This document shows, one piece after another, positions 1 through 11,750 of a stretch of 64,000 nucleotides of DNA; within the stretch, counting starts at the first letter, position 1; every line of letters begins with the position of its first letter. The notes under the pieces were generated by a model. That model saw nothing but the letters and a program-made list of their open reading frames with translations, ran no database searches and was not told the DNA's origin. The translations under genes were made by a program, and so were the position numbers. This DNA comes from Castanea sativa (taxonomy: Eukaryota > Streptophyta > Magnoliopsida > Fagales > Fagaceae). Location: the NCBI RefSeq assembly GCF_040712315.1, contig NC_134014.1, forward strand, positions 40,537,634 to 40,601,633. Direction: 5' to 3'.

Positions 1-83
1 GAGTTGTTATTTATTTAAGAGGAAGGTGTACATAATTATTGTACTCATAAAGTAATTTTTTATTTTCAATATTGATTCATATG

Positions 84-104
84 TGAGAGAGAGAGAGAGA
101 GAGA
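84..104. repeat. GA microsatellite
   Basis: Short uninterrupted GA dinucleotide run in AT-rich DNA. Confidence 0.9.
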
Positions 105-167
105 TGGGCTATTAAGTGTAGCAATTAATGAAAATGCTCATAAAATTACTTTAATCCCCATTTGATG

Positions 168-449
168 GTGAAAGTTTAACCTCCATCAATTATTTGGTAA
201 TTTAAAATTATCAAATTGTCAATAATTTATAATAACTAATTTATCAGTCACCAATATAGATTCTGGGAAAGTACTTTGCTTTAGTTCATTTTGGTAGTTG
301 GATGTAGGGTGAAAGTTTAACCTCCACTAATTAATTGGTAATTTAAAATTATCAAATTGTCAATAATTTATAATAACTAATTTATTAGTCACCAATGTAA
401 ATTCTGGGAAAGTACTTTGTTTTAGTTCATTTTGGTAGTTGGATGTAGG
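168..449. repeat. 141-bp tandem duplication
   Basis: Two adjacent copies (168-308 and 309-449) both begin GTGAAAGTTTAACCTCC and both end TTGGTAGTTGGATGTAGGG. They differ at only a few bases, so the duplication is recent. No coding potential is visible. Confidence 0.9.
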
Positions 450-656
450 GATTTTTTTTTTCATGTTAGGTAGACCCTATTTAGAATTCATTTTTATTTT
501 TCGTGTCTTTTGTTATGTTCTGATAGTTGAAAGGTACCAATTAAAGAATATCCAGTTCGCTGAAGTAATTTTATTTACTCATACAAGTTGTAGAAGATAT
601 TGCAAAGGTCTTGCATTTAGAATACAAATATCTAATCAATTTTTTTATATACAAGA

Positions 657-795
657 TATAAATTCTACTCTAACTTTATTTAAATGTATATATGTGTGAA
701 ATTCCCTCTTGGAGATTTGAACTCTGACTCTTACTCTCTCCATACCTCACAAAAACTTTGTATTTATAAAGTGACCATCACACTAAGAGTACGGG
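657..795 (-). mobile_element. SINE, family 1 (tRNA-derived), decayed copy
   Basis: On the minus strand this reads as a head carrying 'accatcac..', then 'agagttcaaatctcc' (a box-B-like motif), then a tail ending in an A/T-rich stretch. The same consensus occurs at 16820-16957 (plus) and 31163-31310 (minus). Box B and the shared tail 'acacatatacactta' identify a plant tRNA-derived SINE. No TSD was resolved here. Confidence 0.6.
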
Positions 796-975
796 ATAAT
801 CTAATCATATTCTTAGTTCTCTACTCTATAACTAATGTCTTAAAATTTTAACAGCAAAAGAATCACATCCCTTCACCTCACCCATTGTGGACCTATGAAA
901 TCAAGTTCCTATTCCTAGGGAGTATCTAAAGATGTAGTGGAAAATCATAATAATTATTAATGAAGCACTCTTTGC

Positions 976-1534
976 TACGGTTGTCCACGGGTCGGGCGGG
1001 TCGGGTTTGTGCCCAACCCGCAACCGACCCGCTGGAGATCGGGTAGGGAGGTGCCGAACCCGCAATTGACGTCGTGTTTTACAGGTCGGTTTCTTGTCGG
1101 TGAGCGGCGGTTTCTGGTGAGGCCGAAACCTGTCTGAAAGGACGAAAAAGTAGAAAATCGGCGAGATCTTGACCATTGCCGTCCAAGATCTGGTGTGATC
1201 TAGCCAGATTTGATAGAGATTTCATCAAATCCGATGCTTTTCCCCCTAAATCATGCTGAGAATCGCTGGATCTGGTGTTTTAGTCGCCAAAATCTGTCAA
1301 ATCGTGTTGGAAAACGCGTTGGAAAGCTTGAAATCGCAGCTCGTTGTTCTCTCTTCGAGAGAGTCGGGTTGAACGGGTTTTGAAGGAAGGGAACCGAAAC
1401 CGAACCACCGGCGTCGGGTTTTGGAGCTCGGGACCCGCGTCCGACCATCGGAGTTGTCGGATCGGGTTGTAGTGGGTTAGCTACGGGCGGGTTGTGCTGG
1501 TTGGGCAGGTCTGCGGGTGAGATGGACAGCCCTA
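976..1534. mobile_element. Non-autonomous hAT element, GC-rich (559 bp)
   Basis: It is flanked by a perfect 8-bp TSD, CTCTTTGC (968-975 and 1535-1542). The terminal inverted repeats are TACGGTTGTCCA and, read inward from the other end, TAGGGCTGTCCA (10 of 12 match). TSD length and TIR style are those of hAT transposons. The interior is much richer in GC than its surroundings and is packed with CGGGT/ACCCG subterminal motifs, as in other plant hATs. It contains no transposase ORF, so it would depend on a partner element. The minus-strand ORFs inside are open only because of base composition. Confidence 0.88.
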
Positions 1535-1542
1535 CTCTTTGC

Positions 1543-2470
1543 CAAAGATATCATCTTACTTCTTAACTTGAACTTGCCTACTCGAATCATTTAAGCTTAT
1601 TATATACATTCTTCTAAACTTTCCTACCTTGTAGTCCCCAAAGATTTTCAAACACGTGGACTGAAAGACAACATACATGTTAGGCTTTAATTGAAAGAAT
1701 TTGGACCATATAAGAGAATGAGTGAAGAATGGAGTTTCCTAAATTTAAAAATTAAAATATTGTCATTATAATTCAAAGCATTACCAATCATACAAAGTGG
1801 ACTTCCAACTTAGTAACTATTTTAGTGAATGATAATTACGTCAACATGCAATATATATGTAACTTAATTACTTATAAACAGCTGGTATAGGAAGAGGACC
1901 CAACTTAGATTGGGACAGGGACCCAGGTAGATTACCTAGAGCTTTTGGGCCATTAGTTTTTTGTTTAATTGAGGGATATTTAGAGAGAATACTAAGAAAC
2001 ATGGAACCTATTTATTTTATTTTATGTCGGAATAAATCTGTAGAGTGTGACAAAGTCCAGATATACCAATGAGTACCCATGAGCCACATGTCGATTTCTT
2101 TTAATCAAAAAAGAAGTGAAAAAGTTATGTCCAAAATCATCGATATAACTTAGAGGTGAAGAAAGGAAGAGACAAAGACAATGGCAGCTAACGAAGGAAA
2201 AAAAATAAAAGGAGAAAATGAAGGACACCATACCCTTTGAATACATTGCTTTCCAGAGTGAGTCGATATGGGTTTCGATCCATACCTAACCCCACTGACT
2301 GGGCCAACCCTACCAATCATGGATCTTTAACTTTTGATCTTCCAGTAGAAATTTTCTTCGAGCTGCTCTAGAAGTAGAAATTAGGAATGGTTTTCTACTT
2401 CAAAAAAAAAAAAAAAAAATTGTGCCAACAGTTTCATAGCATTTGAGTTATTTCCCCCCTTATATTTCTT

Positions 2471-2504
<34 letters not shown>

Positions 2505-4704
2505 CTCTTTCTTTTTTTTTTTTTAAATATGAGATTTAATTTATAGTGTTTTTTTCCCCTTGTTTATATTTACTTATTAGGCTCTCATGGATGTAAATAA
2601 TCCATGACAGCCTATATGTTGATGGATTTTTTTTGATGAACAGTACCTCACCTATATTATATATATGGTGAAGGTGCCATTTTATTTGGTATCAAATAGT
2701 TTTTCTTTTTTCATTGTTTCTTATTTATTGAACTTCATTCCCCCCCCCCTCCCCAAGTTTTTTTTTTCTTTTTTTCCCCCCTGCCCTAATTACTCCGTAT
2801 GGCTTACAAGTGCATTCAAAGGCTTGTCAACATCTAATAATAAAGAATAAAGAGTAATAAAGTACACAGTCAATTAATTCTGGGCAACCATATATTAATT
2901 TGATGGACAACTAGCATCCACTTTGTGTAAAAAAACCACCTTTTCTAATCATTAAAACAGAAAATTTTTTCGAGATTCAAATTTTCAATCTCAACAAAAT
3001 CTTACAATATTTTCACAATAAATTAAGTTGTCAATTTATCATAAATCAAAATATAATAAAATAAAATTATACTAAGACCTACTACAATTCAAAACAGGAG
3101 TGTTGTAAAAATATTATAAGAATTTATTGTACGTATAAACTTTCTCAGCTATAAAATTGATATAGGACATGGGAGATAATTTTTATTGTTTATTAAATTT
3201 TATATAAATTATGTATTTTTCATTATTTTTAGTGATAAGATGTTATTTCCTTGATTTTGTAAGTGTTCTTGAGGGGTTGTTAGTCAAAATAGAGTCCTAT
3301 TATTGTAATATACCAATTTGAATATGTTTAGGAACATTTTACTTGAAAAATAAGTTTAGGAGATTCGCAATGTGCTCATCAATTTGGGTTTGAATACCAA
3401 AGGAAATTGTGTTAACAATAGGGATAATTGTCGTGGAGATATAACTTATGGGCACCCTATTTGGTAAGCACGATTTCTTTTATGATATTCATAAGAATTA
3501 AAGATTTTTTGAAAGAATTGCAAAATTTAAAGGATTTTTTTATAAGGAGGATTTTCTCAATTGAATACTTGATCTAAATAATGATGATGATGATATTTAT
3601 TATTATTACTACTGAATATTTGTGAAAATAGAAAGGTTACATTTAGTTTGTATAAACTTAGTTGCTATGTCTTAAATTGGTGGGAACGAGCACAATTTCA
3701 AAAAAATCCCGTTATAATTAGAATTCATTCATGGTTGAAAAAAAAAATGCTTGCAATTGAATTTTTTCCCTTAGATTGTGATGTAATTTGTCATATATAA
3801 AGCAAAATAATTGGTTGAAAATTTTATAATAAAGGAATTATATTGATGAAATATGCATTAAACCATGAAGACAAAATATATAACATTGGGGATAAAAAAT
3901 ATATGGCCAAGGTTTGAGGAAAATCTTGAAGTGGTTAAAAAGGATCGTCTTACAACATTTTGAGAAATTGAAGCTTGAAGATATATAATACTTTTAATTT
4001 CAAGAGTTTGATGAAGAGTTTAAAGAAAAGAAAATTGAGTTGATTGAAAAGAATGACAAAGATAATGAGTTGGAGATTGTTAGAATTATATATGATATTG
4101 AGCTCTTAAGTTTTAGGATCCATCAAAGCTGATTGATTTTCCTGGAATAGAAAATTCTCATTTTGTTTAAAATCCATTATTGATTGATGTTACTAATCAA
4201 TTGAACACCAATGAGAAGAAATCTTATGTTACACCATCTCAAGAATACAAGTTTCAAAAATTGAATCAAGCTATTGAAGTATTCAAAGAACCTTTTTATT
4301 TGGTATGGAAAGATTTCGAATTTCAAACGAAAATTCGAGGTTAAGTTTCATTCAAATAGAAAGATTTGACGTAGGACTAAAATATGAGAGATACTTTTTA
4401 TCGTTTCTTAATTTTTGAAATGTTTAAGTAATTTTCGTTAGTCAGAATATAGTCCTATTTTGTACTATATCAATTAGAATATGCTTAGGAATATATTTTT
4501 TTTTTGAAAAATAATTTTTCCGACATCTTTATATAGGCTTGCCAAAAAAAATTAAAAGCTCTAGAAAACTTATTTTTGAAGCATATGTTATCAATAAGAT
4601 TACGAATACAAATTTTTGTTTAATTTTTTGTTAGGTAGCAACCAATTGACATGAAAATTTTAGAAGTGTTGCAATGATAAATCTCAATAAAAATGATATT
4701 ACTT
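1543..4704. other. Intergenic, no gene seen
   Basis: AT-rich DNA with homopolymer runs and a TTA/ATT microsatellite near 2471-2504. No exon-like ORF or RNA gene is recognisable. The stretch around 3900-4300 reads like heavily decayed transposon sequence lying between two related segments listed separately. Confidence 0.6.
3278..4519. repeat. Pair of related segments about 1.16 kb apart (possible decayed LTR element)
   Basis: Segments near 3278-3354 and 4437-4519 share the order GTTAGTCA.AATA.AGTCCTATT, then 'taggaa', then a 'gaaaaataa' tail, in the same orientation. Direct repeats of this kind flanking about 1.1 kb fit a decayed small LTR element, but no primer site, polypurine tract or TSD was found. 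The assignment is tentative. Confidence 0.35.
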
Positions 4705-5157
4705 TAATCGCAACAAATCGTATAATACTTTTCTTTTCTCTCTTAAAATCTCATAAGTCGACACAAATTCTCCCTCGTTACAATGGATCTAGCTTTTAAC
4801 CTTCTCTACAACTATTTGACTACAGAACTTTTGGTGAATATTTTAGAATTTCAAAGTCAAGTGTGTTAGCTACACTACAGGATATAGTAGGTGCATATTT
4901 TCTTTCATTCTTGTTTTGTTTGCTGGATTTAATCACAACAAATTGTATAATGCTTTTCTTTTCTCTCTTAAAATCACATAAGTCGACACAAATTCTCACT
5001 CATTAAAATGGATCTAGCTTTTAACCTTCTCTACAACTATTTGGCTACAGAACTTTTGGTGAATATTTTAGAATTTCAAAGTCAAGTGTGTTAGCTACAC
5101 TACAGGATATGGTAGGTGCATATTTTCTTTCATTCTTGTTTTGTTTGCAAGATTTAG
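4705..5157. repeat. 225-bp tandem duplication
   Basis: Copy 1 (4705-4929) and copy 2 (4930 to about 5157) share TAATCxCAACAAATxGTATAAT at the start and the block 'gtcaagtgtgttagctacac' later. A small number of substitutions separate them. No ORF spans the copies. Confidence 0.88.
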
Positions 5158-5638
5158 TGGCACATATTTAATATTGTAATATATATGTGGGAAAAATCCA
5201 TTGCACCTTAGCTTCATGCTATTTGGGTTGCTGAGTAAAATAATTAGCCAAATGGAAAAACAAAAAGCTTGAGAGTTACTTGCAGAATAAAAAATGGTTT
5301 AAGCTAAAATGCAATCTAGGTAGTCTATTTATTAAAACTATACTTTTATTGAAAGGCAATTCAATAAATGGCGGTGATGAAGGCATCTTGTTTCGTCATG
5401 GGATTATTAATAAATTAGGTTTTAGAACACCATTTGTGGCCCCCATTCGCCTCAAATTAAGTATAAAGTCATTAATCACTTTATTATTCTACACTAAAGC
5501 ACCCATCTTCTTTGTACTTAAACCAAAACCCTATCGAAGTTAGTAAAAGATATATATATATATACACACACATACATATATTGGGTGAAAAAGGCTTGCT
5601 TGATGTTGATGATGATGTATAAGATCGAGAAAACTCGT

Positions 5639-5678
<40 letters not shown>

Positions 5679-6624
5679 TACATATATTGGGTGAAAAAGG
5701 CTTGCTTGATGTTGATGATGATGTATAAGATCGAGAAAACTCGTGAGAGAGACATATTCGCTGCCAAGTTGATGGCTTCTTTCTCTTTTGAATATCTTTT
5801 TGGGCTATGAATCAAATTAAAATGATTGTGTCATATCAATGAGTATTGTCATTTTTTTTTATTAATAATAACAACAATTATTATATTCTTGCAAGTGTCA
5901 GTTGTCACTCATTGGCTCTCTGTTCTTTTTACAAAATGCAAAGACTAGTGGAATCATATCATACGTCGATTATAGTAAGAGTACAAACAAAACCATTGCT
6001 TGAAAATTGGGTTTAGAATGTTCAATTATTCTTTGTTGGTTGGGTATGTTATTTTGGAAGGACAATATCATCCCTTTCAAATGGTTTGTACGCACCTTAC
6101 TTCTATTTGAATAGCGAAGGACATTTCGGACTTCCACGTTCCTCCAATTATTGACTCCAATAATATAAACGAACTTTTCTCAAGAATAGTATGAGCACAG
6201 GAAATTTTGGCAGCACTTTGGTATATGTTAACTCAACAATTCTGCACCATATGTGGACCAGATTGTAAATGAAAGTGAAATTGAACCTTTATTTAAGTAG
6301 ATGACTAAAACTAGAGAGAACACCAAAACAACTAAAAATTTATACTTAATTTAATAATAACTAAGACCACAAGTACACTAATAACTAAAGTTTTTACATA
6401 ATAATAGTAATAACTAAAGTTTTTACTCATAACGTGACATTTTCCCAAAATTCACTGATCAGAATCAGAACCCCCACCAATTAATTCCTTTAGCTAGCTA
6501 CTTTTTGACTTAATATATAAACACAGAGAGAGAGAGAGAGAGAGAGAGAGGTCTCATAGTTCTCGTTTTAGGGCATGAGTAGGTAATTTATATAGTTAAA
6601 ATTCATTTGAATTAATGATGGGGT
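5158..6624. other. Intergenic with a tandem duplication and microsatellites
   Basis: At 5549-5755 a segment of about 106 bp is duplicated in tandem (TATA/CACA microsatellite, then 'ttgggtgaaaaaggcttgc' starting at 5581 and again at 5687). The small ORFs across it are low-complexity. A GA run lies at 6523-6550, just beyond the bZIP 3' end. No gene is seen. Confidence 0.7.
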
Positions 6625-7242
6625 CTATTGGGTCGACGTGCTATTGCATGGCCATGCAGAAGTCAGAGGTTGGAGTTGCCGGAACACCAAAAATTGTCGT
6701 ATCTCAGACAGTTTGTGTCGGAGCATGTCATATTCGGACCTCAGCTGATTGTTCTCTGTTTGTACGCTATGACAGTGATACAAAAAGAAACGCAACCGGT
6801 TCGATAGTTCTCGGTTTTCCACCCTAAACCGGTTCACCTGGTTCCTTAGGTTTTCTAAATGCTTCTGTTTACGCATACGCGACCGCCGAGCTGATTCCCG
6901 GTTCGATATCATCCGCCTCCGTTTCCGCTCGTCCACCACACCCACCACAGTCACGGATTCCGCCCCCCGCTTATGTTTCGTACCGTCCGAGTCGCCGTGG
7001 CTTCGGTTCGGCTCGTCCGATCCCGAACCGGAACTTGAAATAACCGGGTTCAGAGAAGGAAAAACGTCCGGTTCCGATTTCGTGGACTGCAAAGCATCGG
7101 AATCGGAATTTGAAATGACGGGTTCTGGGGATTGGATGGTTGGGAAGAATTCCGGACAGTCCCACGGCGTAAAGCCGGTTTCGAAAGCCGGAAATGGGTT
7201 TCCGAACAGAGAATCGGGTTGGATCGGAAAAGCAGACAGCAT
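6625..7242 (-). CDS. bZIP transcription factor (group S-like, AtbZIP4-type)
   Basis: Single-exon 205-residue protein. Residues about 105-124 form the basic region ERKRRRMISNRESARRSRMR, which contacts ACGT-core DNA. The diagnostic spacing N114-x7-R122-x9-L132 is present. The zipper follows in heptads at L132, F139, L146, F153, V160, L167 and L174. The N-terminal 100 residues are rich in Ser, Pro and acidic residues, as in plant bZIP activation regions. The lack of introns and the size (150-200 residues) match group S bZIPs, which dimerise (often with group C partners) and act in the nucleus in sugar, stress and developmental control. The ATG at 7242 is the first in frame and lies about 125 bp below a TATA box. 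No lesion is seen. The exact orthologue within the group is not certain. Confidence 0.9.
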   Translation of the reverse strand: MLSAFPIQPDSLFGNPFPAFETGFTPWDCPEFFPTIQSPEPVISNSDSDALQSTKSEPDVFPSLNPVISSSGSGSDEPNRSHGDSDGTKHKRGAESVTVVGVVDERKRRRMISNRESARRSRMRKQKHLENLRNQVNRFRVENRELSNRLRFFLYHCHSVQTENNQLRSEYDMLRHKLSEIRQFLVFRQLQPLTSAWPCNSTSTQ

Positions 7243-7365
7243 GGCTGGAAATCTAAGGAAAGAAAAGAATATTAAGAAACGCTAAAAAAAGCTTAGTATT
7301 TTCTCTAATAGTAATAGGAGGAAGGAAAGAAGGAGAAAGGGAAGAAATGAAGCTACGGGGCTTCA

Positions 7366-7373
7366 TATTTATA
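7366..7373 (-). promoter_or_regulatory. TATA box of the bZIP gene
   Basis: TATAAATA on the minus strand, about 125 bp upstream of the bZIP ATG. It is followed by a purine/pyrimidine-rich leader typical of a plant 5' UTR. Confidence 0.6.
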
Positions 7374-7895
7374 GCTAAAAGAATGAGTGGGTGGCAGTGA
7401 GGTTAAAATTTTGGGAATCTATTAGGGGTGTTTTGGTCAAATACTCGTCTGTATGAGACTACGAGCACAAGTGTAGAACTGTATGTGTACAGGAAAGAGC
7501 TTTTGAGTCAGGTGGCACTATGGTGTGGGGTTAAAATGTGACACTCTTCGCTTTTTTTTTTTTATAATTAAAGGGGCATTGGCATTTGTGGTGTGACCTA
7601 AGCCCCGTGGGTCCCTCGAAAAGATTGGTTTTTTTGCTTAGTCATGAAGACACAAAATGGTTGGGGCCCACCTTCGGCCGCTTGTTGGTTTGTGATTGGA
7701 AGCACGTACGAGGGACCAATGGTTTGGAAAGTTGCTGACGTAGAGCCATGTGTTTAACTCAGCTTGTGCTAGCGGCTAGCCGAGCCTATAATTGGATGAG
7801 ACAGCCCTTCGACACAACTTTTTTGTGTCATGATTTTGCCATAATTTAGACGTGTAACTATAGGTAATCGGGAGAGAAATGGGGGGTTTCTGTAA

Positions 7896-8037
7896 CTTAA
7901 GTACATTATTTTTAAATTTTTTTTATTAAGATTGAGTCATGTAACTATTTAATTAAAAAATACACTTTAATTTTATGAGAAAAAATTCACATGGTAGAAT
8001 TTTAAGAGGGAAACATAAGGAACAACATTTAAGTACC
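7896..8037 (-). mobile_element. Small MITE, family M1, copy 1
   Basis: An AT-rich unit of about 140 bp bounded by 'cttaagtaca' and 'tttaagtacc' ends. Its interior ('ttcacatgg', 'gagggaaacataaggaacaaca') is the reverse complement of a second copy at 22056-22208 ('ccatgtgga', 'gttctttaagtttcc'). Dispersed short copies in opposite orientations with related ends fit a MITE. The superfamily is not determined. Confidence 0.55.
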
Positions 8038-9297
8038 GTCCTTAAATCTTACTCTTTTGTAAAAGTAATGATAAATGGTATTCTCCTAGAAAAATTTGTT
8101 GGAAAACATAGTTTTCTATCTTATACAAAACAAGCAGCAAAAGCAACATAATGATTTATTTCATTCATGATCGATAACATAAAATCTTAAATTTTAGAAT
8201 AAAAAATAGAAAACGTACCTTAATGTAGTAAAATTAAAAACAAGATTTGAGAAGACCTTCAATCTTCATTCTAATTCCACATTATACTCAAGATGTGTGG
8301 TCTCTCAATCGGTTCTTTAGTACATTAATTTTACTTATGGAAAAGTGTATACAAAGGATGTTACAGAGAAAACTGTTTTATCTTCTTTTAATCATATGTA
8401 CGTTTTAACTGTCTAAGCAGTTACTTTATTTAATAACTCTTATTAAATAAATAATTGACTATCTAATTAGGTTAGTTTTTTGGGTTAGCCTAATTGGGCT
8501 TTAGTGTGTGGCTTGAGATAGGACCAAAGAGACGAATAATGCTCAAACTTCAATGGGCTTTAACTTTATCTGTCAACTCTTGACAAGCCCAAAGTTACTA
8601 TTAATTAGTGTGTGGTTTGAGATAGGACCAAAGTGACGAATAATGCTCAAGCTTCAATGGGCTTTAAGCTTATCTGTTAACTTTTGACAAGTCCAAAATT
8701 ACTATTAATTATATAACATGTACCACTATGAAAATATAACTACACTCTAGGCCTTATTAACAAATTAGATCCCAATACTCTAATATAATATTATTTGACC
8801 CCTTCATGAAATATCCATAGTGAACAAAATCATAATAAACTGTCACTTTGTAAACAACTATTTTATTCCTTGAGTCTCCGGTTTAATCTTTTAGTTATTC
8901 ATATTTATAAAATCTAATTTCACTAAATATAAACTTTAGTAACTTTTTACTATAGTGGCCGTCCTTGAATAATTAGTTCCCATTAAATTTATCTCAAGGA
9001 GATATTTTGTGTCTGTATAGAAATAGATTATGCATTCCATATTGAAAATATGTGTTCCCTCAACACTACGTGCGATTATCTAACATACTGAGATTTTGAC
9101 CGTTAGCTAGATTTCGATCTCACACCTAATATATTAAAGCAACTTACATTTCATGATCAGATTTACAATCTTTTTAGGATGAGAGTCTATGAAAATAAAA
9201 GTTATGAGATTTATTATTTAGGTGATAGTTGTTAATTGAAAAATTAATCTCACTGCAGTCCTATTTAATGTGTCTTACACACTTAAGACTAAGGTAG
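8038..9297. other. Intergenic repeat-derived DNA with a 104-bp tandem duplication
   Basis: No gene is visible. At 8501-8709 a 104-bp block ('ttagtgtgtgg', 'gagataggaccaaag', 'cttcaatgggcttta') is present twice in tandem. The region has the texture of an old LTR remnant, but no ends can be defined. Confidence 0.55.
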
Positions 9298-9716
9298 TTA
9301 AATCCGTACTGGTATAGGTTGGTATGTACTGTACCTGTATATATATCGGTATCGAAACGCCAACGTTTCGTACCGGTTTAAATACTGGCCGTACCGGCTA
9401 TGTACCAGCCGATTTTCAAGCAATATTGGCCGGTACCAAGCGTACTGGCCGGTACAAAAAAAATGTTTGTTTTTTAGTTTTGTAATTTTTGAATTTTTTT
9501 AAGGGTAAAATGGTAACTTATTTGCATTAACTTATTTATATTATTTGTATTTTAGTATGTAATGAACAATTAAGTTTTCTATTTTTCATATTGTGTTTTT
9601 TTTTAATTGATGCTAAAGTCTAAAACCATGAATAATTTTTTTTGAATTAAGATAATGTTTTATGGTAAACTTTTATATTTATTATAACACACACACACAC
9701 ACACACACAAACACAC

Positions 9717-9762
<46 letters not shown>

Positions 9763-9850
9763 TAACTGTAAACCCGAAATGGTACACCGGTATTAACCGG
9801 TACGTACCAAAATATATCGTTCCACTGGTCAAACCGGTACAACATTCTGT
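9298..9850. mobile_element. DNA-transposon remnant rich in TACCGG motifs
   Basis: Both edges (9312-9460 and 9775-9842) are dense in GGTAC/TACCGGT/CCGGTAC motifs in both orientations. The middle is AT-rich and includes an AC/AT microsatellite (9689-9759). Clustered subterminal motifs of this kind are typical of non-autonomous hAT-like elements. No TSD or exact ends were resolved. Confidence 0.45.
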
Positions 9851-11680
9851 AGGAAATTGACTCCCTTGCTTAAGACACATCAACAAATCCACTTCTATGA
9901 TCAAGAAAAATTATATTGGTTAACATGTTATAATCTTCGCAAATGAAATTAATGTCCAGTGATATTCTTTGTAACTAAATTACATATAATGCATCTCAAG
10001 AACTATGATAAAGTCCAATTAGTTCATATACAAATAGTCTTATATAATTAAACAATTTAATTATTTATAACATACTAATAAATTGAATTTTATGGCACAA
10101 ATCCTAACAAAATTATAATAAATAGATTGAGTCATGGCTAAGCAGATTCGGGCTCGGCTGATGAGCGAGCACCAAGCTGGTTTCAAGGGGCTTTGATCAA
10201 CAGTGTTGAGGTCTCGTGATAATTCACTTGCAGTACAACTTTGACATACCAATTGCATTTCTTTTTTCCCGTTTTAATTCACTTGCGCTACAACTTTGAC
10301 ATCCCAATTGCATTTCTTTTTTCCCGTTTTAAATTTGGAAAACTGTTTAAGAATGAATTTGATATCTTTAGTGGAGGATTTGTTTTAGGTCAGGTCACAT
10401 ATTTTGGGGTAATTATCTAATGTACGTGACAATGACGTCCATGTAAATCATATTTCATAAAAAGAGAGAGACATTCAAACCAACGATATTCTATTTTATA
10501 TATAAAAAAAAAAAACACTTGGCGATGGAGATTTAATTGTGCCATTCTATCCTTTGAAATTAACATGCCTAGATTAATTAGAATAACTTAACCCTGCAAA
10601 ATGTTATTTTCCCTATCTTTTTCCTCTCTTTCTTTTTTCTTTTTTCTTTTTTTTTTTCCTGGCACAATAAAACACTTGGCGAAGGAGATTTTGATAAAGA
10701 TTGCTGCAAAATCACAAGGGAAAATCTTAAATCTATACATAGCATTTTATTTCAAAGGAACTGGTTTTTTTTTTTTTGGGGGGGGGGGGGGGGGAATGGC
10801 GAGGAGACAGAAGGGCTATTATAAAAGTTAGTAGACAAAGGATTTGAAGATGGGAGTTAGAACATCATCATTCATATGGAAGAGATTCACAATAAAAAAA
10901 ATAAAATTAGAGAATCTATAGCTTCGTAGAATCATCTTTAGGGTTGGAAAAGGAAGTCATGGAACAAAAGAACAAAGCGAAACTCGTGGTGTTGAATGAC
11001 AAGTTCTGTGGTTAGCACGAGGCCGACATCAAAAGGTTCAGCTCTAATCACAAAACATGGCCAAAAGGTTGCTCATGTTTTTTCTTTTCTTTCTCTTTCG
11101 TTTATAAAAAATCCTCATTCTTTCTATCATCAAGCTAGGGATTCATTATTTTCCTATTACTTTTAAAAAAAAAAATTAAACTATATATATTGTGTGAAAG
11201 AAGAGAAACAGATGTCCACTCCACAACACAAACTAGCCAAAAAAAAAAAAAAAAAACCCAACAAAAGGAAAAGAAAGCAAACCAGGTGTATCTGCCCTAA
11301 CTTCCAAGAAAGGATTGGCACGTATAGCTCACTTTTCAAAATTTCTCATGCACTCCATTCATGTTACAATGTAATTAATTACGACATTTAATTTATTATA
11401 AATTGGTGGAATATTCTAATATTAGATTTCTCAATGGCAAAGCTGAAACTGCCATATAAATTACTTTGTTCCAAGAGCTAAAGTACTGGTTTAGAGAGCT
11501 TTGCACAATTGCACCACACTATATAGCTAGACTTGGGACTAGCTAGCCTCAAGTGAAGGACCACTACTCAAGTGAAGGACCACACTTATAGCCTAATTTT
11601 GGAGAGAAGTGTCTAAAACTAATAAAGCAACCAGCCAACCATGTTGGTCCTTCAGAAGGACATGCCGACCTATTTCTAAA
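9851..11680. other. Intergenic, no gene seen
   Basis: It contains a 55-bp tandem duplication at 10221-10330 ('aattcacttgc..acaactttgacat' twice). A T13-G17 homopolymer block at 10765-10794 is likely to be an unreliable base-call region. No supported coding sequence. Confidence 0.65.
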
Positions 11681-11750
11681 CAGGGCCGGCCCTAGGCCTA
11701 GGCCACGGCCTAGGGCCCCCTACTAGAGGTAGGCCCCAAATTTTGGGGTA
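11681..11750. mobile_element. GC-rich palindromic transposon terminus (fragment)
   Basis: A 70-bp island starts CAGGGCCGGCCCTAGGCC and contains several overlapping inverted copies of GGCC/CCTAGG (ggccctaggcctaggcc, ggcctagggcc). It looks like the end of a DNA transposon with CAGGGCCGGCCC-type termini. The matching other end was not found. Confidence 0.4.

Noticed and set aside
976..1534. GC-rich island with minus-strand ORFs, considered as a gene or CpG island
   Set aside because: The exact TSD and TIRs show a hAT derivative. The ORFs have no recognisable domain.
2240..2335. A 'gggtttcgatcc' motif suggesting a third tRNA-like element
   Set aside because: Only a box-B-like stretch is visible, with no partner copy, tail or TSD.
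5484..5815. Overlapping small minus-strand ORFs rich in Tyr/Ile
   Set aside because: They are translations of a duplicated TA/CA microsatellite.
10601..10831. ORF running through a T13-G17 block
   Set aside because: Low-complexity translation (Phe and Gly runs). The homopolymers are also likely to be inaccurately called.
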